Assembly: GCA_012931725.1 (NCBI GenBank)
Contig: CM022949.1
Span: forward strand, 25,394,655 to 25,458,654
DNA length: 64,000 nucleotides
From: Litsea cubeba
Lineage: Eukaryota; Streptophyta; Magnoliopsida; Laurales; Lauraceae
Direction: 5' to 3'
The position numbers and the translations under genes were made by a program. Of the stretch, positions 37,501 to 50,396 are shown piece by piece; positions within the stretch are counted from its first letter, which is position 1; every line of letters starts with the position of its first letter. The notes below the pieces were generated by a model that saw only the letters and a program-made list of their open reading frames with translations, did no database searches and had not been told where the DNA came from.

Positions 37501-40500
37501 GATCTGGATTGCTCATTCAGCTGGTCCATTTATGGCTGGACCATAAACCAAAGATCAGAGCCATTGGACAATCCAAACCATTTAATAATTGTGATACTAA
37601 TGACCTCAAAAAAGTTATTGGTTGTTCACATCCAACAAAGAAAAGGTCCATTGTCTGGACAATAGGATTCTTCAACTGAGGCAATCTTTTTTTTGGTAAA
37701 GATTAATTGTTTGTGGCCAGTACAGTCCTATGATCTTTCAGCTGCCCCATCTCGCTACAATAAAGTTGAAATCATCCAGCTTGTATGCAGCCTCTTAGGA
37801 ACCTTGTTGTGATTTGAACTTTCATATGCCATATTATCTCCTTCTTTCTAAGGTGGGAAAACTTGGCGAATTGACTCTTGACAAGGCCGAGTCACCTTAT
37901 TTTGACAAAGGACCAACTCAAATATAGGGCAAACTTGGCCAAGTCACCTCGTTTTGATAAGTTATGTGCATTCTAGACCATTTGATAGGTAGATTTGATT
38001 TTAAACAGGTGATACTTATTTTGAAGTAACTAATGCTTAAGGTTTAGCAATTTAAAAATGATGATTGAAATGTAACTTAAGACTTGTATTCTATCCTTTA
38101 CATTCGATGTTTGGAGTTAAAATTATGTAATACGTAAGAGTTTTTCTCTTTCCCTTTCTCTATTATATGAATTTTCTTGCATATATAAATTTATTAATTT
38201 GAATTGATTATTATTAGTACATGTAAATAAATAAATATATATTTAAATGTTATAAGTATTTGATCTATTTTTAAATAGTTTTTAGAAATCATGACTTTCC
38301 CGTATCATTGCTTTGACTCTCCGAGTCAATTTTTTAGAGTTAGACGAGTTGAGTCTAAGTCACGAGTTTTCCAACCTTGCTTTTTTCTTTTGTTTCTTCC
38401 TTCTATCATGATATTGTTTGTCCTTATTCTTGAGTTGCCCTTTCCAGTTCTTCACAACCAGTCCTGTTGCCTGTGATCCTTCAAGTTTGCCTAAATACCC
38501 ACCAAGCAAGGAATTTGATGCTAAACTCAGGGAAGAAGAAGCCAGAAGGTATGTTGTTGAACATTTACTTCATTTGGGTTTTTTTTTAAATAGTACTACA
38601 ACATGTGAAATTGCAGCTGCAATGTGCACAACTCACTTGAAAGAAATCAAAGTAGAATCCTACTTTCACAAGCTTATTATAAAAATTTCTATAATATATT
38701 TCTCATTCAATTGCATAAGTGAGACAGATGTCTACACAGACCATATGCACATGCACTGAGTGCCATAATAGTACTCTTGATGGACATTAAATTTTGCAAC
38801 ATTTTAAGGGGGAAAGGAACCAATATTTTGAATTCCAGGAAAGCTTTCCTTCTGAGTAATTGTGATAAGCAAATGCTCATTCACCATAATTTTCCAAATA
38901 ACTCTCTACTTCCATAAACTATTTAAAAATTGAAAAGAAGAAGAAATCATTGAGACTTTTATTCATGTTTTGTTGAATAAAAAAGAAAATTTTCTCCATG
39001 TTTTTATGTATTTTTTTCCTAATTGAATAATTACCTCACCAATTTTTTCAAGAATCCTTATTGTGATTTGATACCTACAATTGCACTTACTAATAACCTA
39101 TTACACCAAATTACTTGTATATGCCTACTTTACCTCTGTCGAAAGGAAAAGATCATAAGATACTAGTAGCTAGTTCTTTAAACTGCACCAATACTTGTAG
39201 GGTACAAGTTTAGCGTCACGTGCAGTGCGTGAAATTCAGGGGTAGGCACCACCTTTGGAGATGGTCTGGTTGCACACTCGTGCAGAGCGCAGGAGAGAAT
39301 TTTCCTGATTCCCTTTCTGTTATCTAAGATAGTAAGTAATTTGACGCATACATATGCTTGGGACTGATCATCGCATGGAGTGTTTTTATTATATTACTTC
39401 TCTATCAGATTAGGAATTGCTCATGACCTGCTTAACTGCTAACTTTGTGGTCATGGGTAAATCCGTAAATACACTAACTGCTGTACTTGAAACTTTTCTG
39501 ACAATAGTTGAAACAGGAAATGACAATATCCTCTCCATTTTACTGCTGTATCCTCTAATCAGACTAATGATAACCATTTATAATCCCCCTTTTTTGGTTG
39601 ATATATGAAGAAACAAAGACCTTGTTAATACTTGTTGTTATAATGTTAACGTCCTCTTTTTTTTGTGTTTTTTGAGAAAAAATGTGTGATCTGAGCGAAG
39701 TGTGGACAATGCAAGCATACAGTCATTGGCACTAAAGCAAGGAATGATTCTGAAAATACAGAATTTCAATTAAATAACAAATATTCTTTTCTATTTATTT
39801 GCGACAAAAATCTATTTTATTTAGTTTGTTTGTTTCTACATATATGGCCATTTGATGATTCTCTGTAATGGCTGAATGTTAAATATAGGTGTCCTATAAA
39901 AGATCATGTCATTACAACTTTTTACTGTGCCTTTTGTTTTCGGAGTGACATACATTCCTCCATCTTGAAACCAGGCAAAGAGCAGCAGCCATAAAAGGGC
40001 GTGGACATGAATCCATAAGAAGAGAACCAAGAGAGTCTAAAGCAGTGCCAGCACCAGATGCTAATGCTGAACTGCAGGCATCATTACAGGTGTCCTATTT
40101 CTCTTGCTCTAAGGTTTTGGGTTATGGACGTTTATCTTCTTCCAGCACCACGGTAACTTTTGATGTCACCAGGATACCTTCTGTACCATCAGTCCATCAT
40201 AGAGTTTCATGGAATTTCTAAAATTAAAAAATGGTAACTCATAGAATGTGAGGAGCAAATATATTATTATTATTATTATTATCATATATTATTTCTGATA
40301 ATAATTCTTATGATATATATATATGTAGAAACCACCCAAATTGGTAATGGTCTTTCTAGCTGACATTATTTTTAGAAATGCTGTGATTTGTCCGTTTGAA
40401 TGATGATTTGTATTAACAGTGGATAATGTGCATTTACTTTATTAGTTACAAATCCATGCACTTCTCTCTTCAGTTGCTGGTCAAAATGGTTTTGGTTTGA

Positions 40501-43500
40501 TAAATAATTTGATGTGTATATATTAGAGGTGTATAAATTAACCGTGACCGACCCGACCCATGACCGTTGGTACCGGTTAACAGGTTTCACGGGTCGGGTT
40601 ACCGGGTGACCCGTGAACCCGGTAACATTTATTCTTTTTTTTTTTTTATTCATCCTAGAAAACCAAATGTTCTCCCGTCTTTATATTTTCTTCCTCCTTT
40701 CTTTGTTTTTCTCCTTTTATCACACATGTACCTATCACATATTTGTGGGGGCAATATAAGGTTGCAGAGGGGGTGGGTTTGAGTTAATTCTTATCATGCT
40801 TATTTTATTTTTTTGGGAAGCAAAAAGATGAGTGCAATGGGTACAAGGAGGTCAAGATGTCAATAGATACCTGCAAGCAGTTCTTATACATGGCCCCTCC
40901 AAGATTTCTCTTATTTTACAGTGGGGGTGGACCGTGGCCATTATAGTAATGCAGCAAAAATTAAATTTCTGAATCAACTAGCCAGGCATGGACCTATGCT
41001 TGCTTAAACTTTCAGCCTAAGTAAAAAAAAGGCATCCTACTAAAGAGGTACTATTTCCAAGAGTAAAAAAAACTCATTTGTTTGTATCCTTTTGAATAAA
41101 ATCACATTTTTTTTTACAATTTCTTTATTATTTCTTTTTGACCCGAGCCCGACCCGCTGACCCGTGACCCGACCGGGTCGGGTTCGTGTGGGTTTTCACC
41201 CATATAAATTTTTTCGGGTCGGGTCGGGTTTGACCCGTTGAACACCCCTAGTATAGATAGTATCCGTAGTTGCATTTGAGATGCAGGCCAAAGTCAGCCT
41301 GAACTAGCCCAGGCCACAACACGAGGAGGTACGGAATCAAACAATTCCACAATCTCACTCCGCACAAACCTCAACCCAAGTAGAAGAAAGAAAATGAATC
41401 TCAAATCCAAATCACAATATAGGTCTTCTAGAATCATAAGAGTATCTGTACACCCAAGCTAAACAGCTTGAAATTAGGTCCACATGAACTAGACCTCAAA
41501 TTTTCCATATGGAGAATCACATGACATGAAAATTTCGACTCCATTTGGATTTATCTTTCATTTCATGAGCTTATTTATACTATTAAATGATTTCAGTGGA
41601 ACTTCAATGACATGTATACTTCCTCCTAAATGCAACAGTTGTACTCCAAACATATCCCCCTACACGTGTTAATTGCACTCCAAGTCTCCAATCTCTCATA
41701 AAACTGTTTTGACTTACTCCACACATATTGCACTCCACTCTCCCATAGGATTCTTTTACTGATTACTTGCAAATATTAGTTACTAACACATTCTTCTGAA
41801 CACATTAATTACACCCCAAAGACTATGCACAAGTAACTATATTTGCAATAGTTCCTTCTTTGACCATGCACAGCTATCAATGCAGAATTAGTTATCTCAT
41901 GCAACAGACATAACTAACTTGCAGGAAAATATTTATGGATAAGCTGGATATTATTATGCTGATGTGTATTGGTCTCAATATAGATATGAAATATTTGACA
42001 ATGACATTGATGATTCAATTATGGAAGTCGTAACCTTTTGAACCACATTAATGTGCCATCTATTTCAATAGTTATTATCCAATGCTTAAAAGTTTCAAAA
42101 TTGGGAATTGGTCAGCAGGTTCTTAAGTTGGGTTCAGCCAAATCAACGAGAAATCCTTTTCTTCTTTTCTGTTCGATGTTGTAGGAATTTTGGAGTGTTT
42201 AAATTATTAAAGAACCCCTTTTAATTAAAAAATTGAAATAATAAATAATAAGTCAGACCCAATGGGAGACTTTTGGCTTCCACCAAGTCATGCTTATTTC
42301 AAATGACCTTGAAATTAGTGACTTTTGGTCTGTTTTTAATTCCTACTGAACCAATTAAGGCAAAGTACCTAGTCCAACTACCAGGTTTTTGATCAATAAA
42401 TGAAATGTATATCTCTTTGACAAGAGCCCATAGCGCTGTCGTAAGGTGCTTATTGTTGCTATAACAAGGTTGTTGGTACGGACCAACTTGCCTTGTAAGA
42501 AAAAAGCTAGCACATATTTAATTCCTACGGTTTTTTTTTTTTTTTTTAAGATGATAAATTTCCATATTTGTTGCTGTGCAGAAGAGACAGGCACTCCCAA
42601 ATCCTAAAAGCAGCAGTGAGATATACAATCCCGAGGAGGATACTGGATCTAGTTCTTCCATTCATCCCTCAAGGGGAACTGCACAGAATGGTTACTCTCA
42701 TTCTGGTCCATTGATCCATCCAGGTGCTTTTGGGTCCTCATGGACCAAGAAGGTAAAGGAGGATGAGATCCAGATGGCTCCTGGCCAAGCGCTTGGTTCA
42801 ACAAGGGCTTATGCGCAGAGATTGCATGTGCCTCAGGGTGGTGCTGACCTATCCACCTTATCTGGCTTGGTAGCAGCAAGAAGCAAAAATGACAGAGAAA
42901 GTAGTACTCATTCTCAGTGGCAGGAGCGGGGATTGAGCAATAGTTACTGTCAGCTGGATTCTGCTGAAACCTCTGAAAAGCAGGAATGGACCCACCATTT
43001 ACTAGATAGGCAATCTTCTTCCCATAAGAAGGGCGACAAGATGGCCAGAAAGGAATCTACAACTGTAAGTGGTTATAAAAATTGTTTTTCTATTTCTATT
43101 TGAATCTTGAAGCTTTAATAATTAAAATTAATGCATAAAACTGAAATCTTAATCTAGATTGTCAGAACTCATTATCATCTCCGAAACATTATCTCATATG
43201 ACTTCTACTTCTCCACTCATCCCTATTTAGAGTTGTGTTCTCTCACTCCACAATCTTACTTCATAATCTAATTAGTACATTCTAAATCTTTATTGCTGAA
43301 ACTATGATACCAAAAGTATATTAGAGATCAACATTTTCTGAAGAAAAGAATTAGGTTATGGTAACGCATGAAAGGGAACCCCCCATGGGTTGGTCGGGCA
43401 CTGGCTATCTTTACCCCTCAAAATGTACACAGGACCAACAGCCATTTTATACTCCAGATATATGCATTATGGCTTCAATGATGATGACCAACAATCATTT

Positions 43501-45086
43501 TATCCTGTTCTATCATAGCTGTCAATTTCCATTGTAGACCCTGTTCCAATTTGACTTCAAATGAAGCATTTTTTGCCAGTCAGCATTTCAGTGTTTCGTT
43601 TTAGAGTTCTGTTTCAGAATTTAAAAATAAAAAACACATATATCTCAAATATAGTAAAACGTGAATAAGCTAAATATTTTTATAGAAAGATGTAGTCCAT
43701 TCATAGTTACCTAATTCGCTCCCATGGACGGAGAATCACGAACCGTTCGTTTCGACTAAATCGCTATTCGATTCGCTATGGATCGAAAATCTCAAAAGCC
43801 TTGGTTCGGTGTAGTTCGAAAATCACGGGAAGAAGATAAAGTTGCTTCTTCGTTTCAGTCTCCTAGGATAGCAAGTCTATTTATGTTTCCTGTCTTTCCT
43901 TTTTAAATCCTCCTCCTTGGATTGTGCATGATCTCTTCCCGATTTTCTCTCTCTCTCTCTTACCTTCCATTTCGAAATTATATAATCCGTTTTGATTTCT
44001 CACTCTTCCCTTTCATTTCGAAACTGGATAAAAGGGTAAGAGACGGTGCATTAAGGACAATACTACCCTTGTATTCTTTGAGTTCATTGAAATAAGTTTC
44101 TCAGCGGCCCACTTTAATTTGAAATTCACAAAACTAAAGACCACAACTCTTGCTAGAGTCATTTTCAGCATCAGATTGAGAGTGGCTAAAATATGTGGTT
44201 TAACTTTTTTAATCATATATTTTTTATTGATTTTGATACAACTATGATTGAAATGAAATTTTCTTAATCATAAAACAATGTGGGTTATTAGTTTTGAGTA
44301 GTTCAGATTTTCAATAAATGGGCCCAATAATAGAGTTTCACTTCTCTCAAGTGAGAAACTAAGAGGATCTGGACTACCAGTGGGATATTTATGGATACTA
44401 GCTAGATAAGAATGATAAGAGGTGATTGGACTTAATTTATGTCATTCTGAAACCAAACCTGGGTCCTCTTTGAGCAACTATTGAAAATATTTACAGTCAC
44501 CTTTTCAAAAATTAAAAAAAATAAAACTATTGAAAATATTTGAGCTAATCTCTTTTAGTTCGTTAAGACCCCTAATAATTAATATTATAAAGATGGGCTC
44601 AGGGCAGAAGAATGGAAAGAATGGAGGCTATGGGCTTACTTGAGACATTGAGTCCAATGGAGAATGGAAAGACTAAAAGGGCCTTGTGAGCCTAATGAGA
44701 ACACGCTTTGATGCCCTTTAATAATCTTTCAAAGCTTATTTTCAATTGAACATATTGATCGCACGAGACATTCTTGTTTGAAATAAAATGCATTTAATAA
44801 TTTTATATATCTTTTTGTGATGTTTAATATCTTTTGTAAACTATACATCTCAAATTAGACATGGCCAATTATTATATTATATATTCGAATTAGTACAGCG
44901 AATTCAGTGAATTCGAACTATGAATCAAGCGAATTGAAAAACGAATTAACTAAACCTACCCATCGAATTTTCAAATTAGAATAACTGTCGAATTGCGAAC
45001 TGCGAATTCGAACCCGAACTGGTCAAACTGCGAATCAGGTAACTATGAGTCCATTACCCTAGTAAACTAAATATCAATTGGAATGA

Positions 45087-45128
<42 letters not shown>

Positions 45129-46138
45129 AAGCGTGTGTGTGTGTGTGTGTGTGTGAATGAAGCGTGTGCGTGTGTGTGTGTGTGTGTGAATGAAGCGTGT
45201 GCGTGTGTGTGTGTGTGAATGAAGCGTGTGTGAATGAAGGTGAGATTTTGGGGGGGTTAAGACCCCTTCCCCATTTAGAAAAGACCAAAAGACCTTGAGT
45301 TTTGCCTTAATGGAGGACATTTTTGTTGGAATAAAAAATTAAAGAGAAAAAATCTGCATGAATTCAGCCGAAATTGGGAATTTTTGCCAGTTTGCAAAAA
45401 TCAATGAATTTGAAATCAGAATGTAGAGTTCCATTGGAGAGTTCTGAATTCCGGACCAAATATTTTTTGGCGAGATTGTTTGTTTTGGTACGCTAATTTT
45501 ATTTGGCCAATTCAGCTGAAAGAAATCAAATTTGAGTGCTATGATTGCACTCCTCATCCCTGTACAAAAACATATAATGCAGCTATTCATTGAGTACTTG
45601 ACATAAAAGAGATGTCTAACATTAGACAGAGTTGCTATTGTATTCACTTTTCTATGCTTGTGCATGCATATCCAGCGTGTCATTGTGATGGCTCTCCACA
45701 CCTTTCACTACTGAAATTTGCAACTTCCCTATGAAATTGTTTAGAAGTTTTTTTTCCCCTCTGCCACACAAGGGGGTTCCAATTCATGCACTGTCACTCA
45801 TACACCCATGTCCCTGCCAGCTAAGCTACTACCAGGGATGTTGAGAAGGTTTTTAGTTTTTACTTTTCAAGAAAAGAAAATATCAAATATATGAATATTT
45901 GACTTTATTCTTTTGACATCAGGGTTATGGCTCTAAGAAGCACAGAATCCACTATTCTGGGCCATTGATGCCTCCTGGGGGAAACTTTGACGAAATGCTC
46001 AAAGAGCATGAAAAGCAAATCCAGCAAGCTGTGCGCAAAGCACGGGTTGACAAAGCCAAGAGCAAGAAAAACTATAGCGAGAAAGCCCAATTTGAAGCAC
46101 TTCTGTTCCCCGGGAGGAATGGAAATTCAGATGTCTAA
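31577..46138 (+). CDS. cyclin-dependent kinase-like Ser/Thr kinase (At1g54610/IBS1 type)
   Basis: Eight coding exons: 31577-32029, 33670-33954, 34816-35133, 37167-37394, 38448-38548, 39975-40089, 42582-43064, 45923-46138. All introns are GT-AG with consistent phases; total 732 aa. The N-terminus MGCINSKE is an N-myristoylation/palmitoylation motif, so plasma-membrane anchoring is likely. The kinase domain starts near residue 148: IGQGTYSSVY (152-161), Lys175, PESVRFMAREI (C-helix, Glu193), HRDIKGSN (Asp270), DFG (288-290) and TLWYRPPELLLG. CDPSSLPKYPPSKEFDAKLR and the tail GPLMPPGGNFDEMLKEHEKQ are plant family signatures. The kinase looks catalytically complete. Arabidopsis IBS1 acts in defence priming; a similar role here is inference. 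Introns 6 and 7 each contain a hAT element, and introns 1 and 3 contain tandem repeats. Confidence 0.92.
32991..33020. repeat. C-rich tract in kinase intron 1
   Basis: Nearly 30 bases of C with a single A. On the minus strand it is a G-run able to form a quadruplex, and it is also error-prone for sequencing. Confidence 0.8.
33239..33492. repeat. two-copy tandem repeat, about 130-bp unit, in kinase intron 1
   Basis: Both copies read AAGTAAACACC, then AAGTG.GGAAAGT and CATTTTA..AGCAT, ending with TTATTCCTATCCC. Divergence is moderate. Confidence 0.85.
35863..35890. repeat. ATT microsatellite in kinase intron 3
   Basis: About nine ATT units. Confidence 0.9.
35921..36245. repeat. two-copy tandem repeat, about 158-bp unit, in kinase intron 3
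   Basis: ACAAATTCCAAAA.TCCTGC, GATGAAATT, GTTTGCCTTTTA and ATGGGGTTTACC occur in the same order at about 35921 and 36079. Confidence 0.85.
36181..36705. mobile_element. possible MITE with ACATATGTAAA-rich ends in kinase intron 3
   Basis: Both edges carry repeated ACATATGTAAA, TTACACATGT and TTTGCAC motifs in opposite orientations, and the right edge reads CAAACAAATGACCCTA, like hAT termini ending CCTA. A target duplication was not found and the left edge overlaps the tandem repeat, so boundaries are approximate. Confidence 0.4.
40524..41250. mobile_element. non-autonomous hAT element with GGGTC repeats, in kinase intron 6
   Basis: Starts TAGAGGTGT and ends ACACCCCTA (inverted, 8 of 9). The flanks GTATATAT (40516-40523) and GTATAGAT (41251-41258) are 7 of 8 identical. 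The left 100 bp and right 110 bp are rich in GACCCG/CGGGTC units in both orientations. The centre is AT-rich with no coding frame. It is 727 bp long and entirely intronic. Confidence 0.83.
43702..45047. mobile_element. non-autonomous hAT-like element with GAATTCG repeats, in kinase intron 7
   Basis: Ends CATAGTTACCTAATTCGC and, inverted on the right, CATAGTTACCTGATTCGC (17 of 18). The 8-bp target duplication AGTCCATT is perfect (43694-43701; 45048-45055). The left about 120 bp and right about 170 bp are strewn with ATTCG, GCGAATT and TTCGAA motifs. It is 1346 bp long with no transposase frame. The CATAG terminus differs from canonical YAGGG hAT ends, so the superfamily rests mainly on the 8-bp duplication. 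Confidence 0.82.
45081..45240. repeat. compound TG minisatellite in kinase intron 7
   Basis: Six copies of GAATGAAG separated by TG runs of different length (about 6 to 34 bases), starting 33 bp after the hAT-like element. Unit lengths are uneven, as expected from slippage of the TG part. Confidence 0.92.
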
Positions 46139-48495
46139 AGAGCAACAAATGCTCAACACTGTTTTTAAAGAGGCTTCAACAGCTGACAAACAATGTTTTC
46201 CAAAGCCTATTGGGATTTCTCTGTTCACTGCATTTGTTGGGGATTTGGCTTTCTCATTGCTGATTAAAGACAACTCTCCAGCGCGGAGCAGCTTCCAAGA
46301 TTTGAAACCATTTGCATAGTTGGGATTCAGGTTCAACAGGATACATGTGGCATCTTATCTGGGTTAATGTTTAGTCCATAACAGATTTTCAAATCTTCAA
46401 ATTTATAGAGGTCTAACATGGCAGAAGCTTGTGATGCTTTGGATCTACGTTGTTATTGCTTGCAGCTGAATAGTAAATATGATGAACCAAAAGCTCTGAG
46501 ATGGAGGATTGAAGCGGGTTTATAGAGGTCGAGAGAACTTATGTGGCCTTTTTGATTGATACATAATTTATGCAGAATGGGATATTTGGAAGCTATTGGG
46601 CTTAATCAACTGCAGGCTGCCTTTTGACTGATGTAATTCAGGTGGTACGGGATTTTTTTTGGAAGCTGCTGGAATTGATCAACTGCACACCTCCTGGAAG
46701 AAGCAAACTGTGTATATGGTGGAGGAATGTGATCATTCTAAGCAGACCTGGTCCCTTCACTGACTAAGATTGTATCCTTTAAAACTAACAATTGATCGTA
46801 TTTTGTTTATCGCACTCTCTAAGCTGGTTTTGGCTTTAATGGATTCCTATGAAATTTGAGTCTGTAGAGTATCTACATTGCTGATAACCTCATTAAGTTT
46901 CTGTTTTCTGTTTTTTTTTTTTTTTTTTGACAAACTTGTGCCCATTTCAGCCAAGAGAAGGCACTCACCATTGAGTATCATCCTGTTGGCGAAACATGAA
47001 CTGTCCCTACCATTCCTTTCTGCTGTATTGTTAAAGAACATAAATTAATTAATTATAGCCTGTTTAGCTAGTATTTTGAGAAAAATCATGTAATGAGACC
47101 CCCTATTCGTGGAATCTGAGTGGCTTAGATTGATTGAACAGCCTTTCTCTCATTTCTCTTCCGCTTCTTAAACTTTGATTTCAGCATAAGAATGGCCTAC
47201 AAAAGTTGATTCTGGATGATCATGCAGGTAATAACTTCTAGTGGTTGGGGTTTTTGGGACCACTTGGCATTTCCAAATCCCTTGTTTCTTGACAATAATT
47301 TATGAATTTCAGCACATGAAAAAGCTCAATTAGCCTTTAAGAATTCAGGAATTCCACCCTCTTTGTATTTTGGTGGAATTTCTAAATGCTCAAGTGCAAA
47401 GGAGGATTTAGGAATTCCACCTTGTCTCGGAATTCAGGAATTCCCTATAGATGAATTCCTGGAATTCTAGCAAATGAACATAATACTCTTACAAACCCAC
47501 CTGAGAGTTAGTGGAGTGGCACAAGGGGTGGGTTTGCTCCCCAACTAACCACCCTAGATTTGTCCGATGTGCATTTGTGTGGATTTAGCAGACCCCAAAC
47601 TTTGGGGATACCCACATCAATAATAATAATAATAACAACAACAACATCAGCAACAACTTATCCAACGGGACTAATCAGATATTGGGAATTATGGTGGACC
47701 CATTTATCATCCATAATTATAATGGGTCATGTCCTAAGTGGTTCAAAATGAAGATCAAATGTGAATATAAAAAAAGGGGCAGCAAATAACATTTCCTTTA
47801 ATGAAAATAGAATCTCACTGAGAATACCAAGGTCTCATCTACATCTGCGTCTTATATCCTTCCTCCTTAACCTTATATTCTTCATACACCTCTTTAATAA
47901 TCTTAAAAGATGAATTCATATGTATTCAACTGCTCTTGTTATTTGAATATCCAGGATCACATTTTTTTTTATAATTGATTAAAAAGAAGAACCAAAGGTG
48001 AATATCCAAAAAATGACCATCAAATAACCACTCCTTTAATGGAAATTAAATAAGAAAAGATGATAAATAAATGAATGTTCTCTGACAAGAAGACTGAGGC
48101 CCACTTATATGCATGTTTATCAATGAGAGGAGGGTAGATGGAAGGGTCCTCTCTCATGGACAACTGGGAGCAAAAAAATAAGCTATGCCAAATTATCCTT
48201 TCCATTGATTTAAAATTCATAAGGTTTAATGGCATCTTGACATTTGAGTTTTTTAACATTCGATCCAACGGCTAGTGAAGGTTTAATGATTGTAAAATTG
48301 AGCCTGATACTAGATCAACGAATGATTAGAGTATCAGAAGAGCTACACCGATCAAAGGTGGACCCAATATAGCTAGACTATATATGCAGTTTTCTCGTAG
48401 GAGAATATTTTCACTAGTCATCATCCTAGTAATTTAATGCCTATGTAAGTTAATGTCTTTTCTAAATATCTATCTTATATCCTTCACCCATCACC
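46139..48495. other. 3' flank of the kinase gene and intergenic DNA
   Basis: The transcript tail of the kinase lies at the start. Around 47270-47475 AATTCAGGAATTCC-type palindromic phrases recur, possibly a small decayed MITE. Phrases near 47765-47815 recur loosely at 47995-48055. T-runs and an AAT/AAC microsatellite (47618-47646) are present. No gene recognised. Confidence 0.5.
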
Positions 48496-48799
48496 TTTTT
48501 AATAAGGGGCTTCGACCGGGGGTGTGAGGACCCGTCCCTAGAGATACCTAGTGGGACCCAATTTGACCAAGTCAACCATATGTTATCCTGGCGTTACAGG
48601 GGTCCCTCAAAGCAACACTTTGTTGCAAAACAGTCCACAAAAAAAAAAGTCATACAGCCAAAGGTCCCTCTCACACTTTTTCATACCTGAAATGTCTAAT
48701 TTACCCTTTCTTTGAATCATATCCCGTGATTGGTGGGATATGCCATTAATCATGGCCAACTACCATTTAATTGCCCACGATTAATGGAATCCCATTAAT

Positions 48800-49830
48800 G
48801 AAATTTTCAAATAAATTCTAAAAACACACAAATAAATTTCAAAATAACGCAAATAAATTTTAAAAAATACAATAATTTCAAAAAAAAAACACAATAAATT
48901 TAAAAAAAAGAAATAAATTTTAAAAGAAAGTTAATAAAATTTAAAAAGATACAAATAAATTTCAAAAACTGTAAATAAATCTCAAAGGACTCAAATAAAT
49001 CTCAAAAGATCCAAAGAAAATTAAAAAAATACAAATAGATCAAGAAAATACAAATAAATTTTCTAAAAATACAGAAATATTCGTTCAAGAAGAACTCAAT
49101 TAAAATTTTCAAAATGGAGATAAATTTGTTAGAAACTCAGCTATATTTTTAAAAAATTCAAATAACTTTTTCAAAATAGCAAATAAATTTAAAAAGATGC
49201 AAATAAGTCTCAAAAGATCCAAATAAATATCAAAAAATATAAATAAATTTCAAAATACTCAAATAAATCTCAAGAGAATTCAGAAAATGCAAATAAATTT
49301 CAAAAGACGCAAATGTTTTTCAAAAGACACAAATAAATTTCAAAAGACGTAAATAAAATTAAAAAATATAAATAAATTTAAAAAAATGCAAATACATTTG
49401 CCGAAACTAAGATAAACCAATTTGGCAAATTTCAGAAAAATTTGCCAAAAACTCAAGTATTTTTGTCAAAACTCAGTTAAATTTATTTTAAAAAATACAA
49501 ATAAGTTTCAAAAGATGCAAATAGATCTAAGAAAATACAAATAAGTTTGCCAAAAATACAGAAATATTCATTCAAGAACTCATAATAAATTTTCAAAATG
49601 GGGATAAATTTATTTCAGAACTAAGATAAATAGCCAAAAACTCAGATAGAATTGTTCAGAACTCAGATAAATTTGACAAAAACTCAAGTAAATTTGATAA
49701 AAACTCAGATAAATTTGACAAAAATTCAGCTAGATTTGATAAAAACTCAGAAAAATATGACAAAAACCCAGTTAAATTCGACAGAGACTAAGATAAATTT
49801 GACAAAAAATTAGATAATTTCCCTTCTCAG
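48800..49830. repeat. A-rich degenerate tandem array in Mutator-like copy 1
   Basis: About 1 kb of irregular units near 18-22 bp, mostly CAAATAAATTTCAAAAGA followed later by CTCAGATAAATTTGACAAAAA. Strand asymmetry is strong: almost no C/G-rich words and many A-runs on plus. No coding frame survives. Confidence 0.85.
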
Positions 49831-50131
49831 TAAACCCGCCTTCAATGATCAGGTGGGCCCAGTGGACTCACACCCCCTGTCGACTAGAACTGTTTTATCT
49901 CCATAAATCACAAACTCTATGACAAACGCCTCCTTTGCATTGTGTCGATTGGATGAGGGCCCAGGAGGGGTCCACTCTACATGGGGCCATCACCGAGCAG
50001 GTCGCCCCTAGGCCTACTTCAAGATATGGGGTACTGATCAATCAGTTGTTGGTTTTCGTGTTCTGCATAGTTCTGGTTGCAGAACACAAAACCAGAAGAA
50101 GAACACATCCTCATCTTGAACGACGAACGCC

Positions 50132-50396
50132 TTGGAGGATCCATCGGAGGAGATCGAGTTCGTTTCACTCCTTCTCGATGCAACCTGTTGCTGTGGCGGC
50201 CTCAGCGACAAGGCCGTTGAGCTTGCCCTCCTCCGCGCTCTACTCTCCTTCGTCCGCTCCCCCTCTGTCTTTGTCTGCAGCGAGTCCCTAGTCCAGATCG
50301 TCAAGACCTGCTTCAATATCTACCTTGGCAGTCTCAGCAGCACCAACCAGATCTGCGCGAAGGCCGTCCTTGCGCAGATCCTGACCATCGTTTTAT
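50132..50396 (+). pseudogene. captured exon fragment of a BIG-type ARF-GEF gene
   Basis: One open frame reads EDPSEEIEF, LLLDATCCCGGLSDKAVELA, LLRALLSFVRSP and TCFNIYLGSLSSTNQICAKA, ending VLAQILTIVL. These are conserved blocks of plant BIG2/BIG3-type brefeldin A-inhibited guanine nucleotide-exchange proteins, upstream of their Sec7 domain. BIG proteins are about 1,700-1,800 aa, so only about 5% is present. CCCGG in place of the family's CRCGG and F in LLSFVRSP look like drift. The piece is inside Mutator-like copy 1, on plus. Confidence 0.82.

Noticed and set aside
45054..45320. Long open frames rich in His-Thr on the minus strand
   Set aside because: They are translations of the TG minisatellite; no conserved protein feature.
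48800..49830. CRISPR-like regular repeats
   Set aside because: Units are degenerate and A-rich without unique spacers, and this is a plant nuclear genome.
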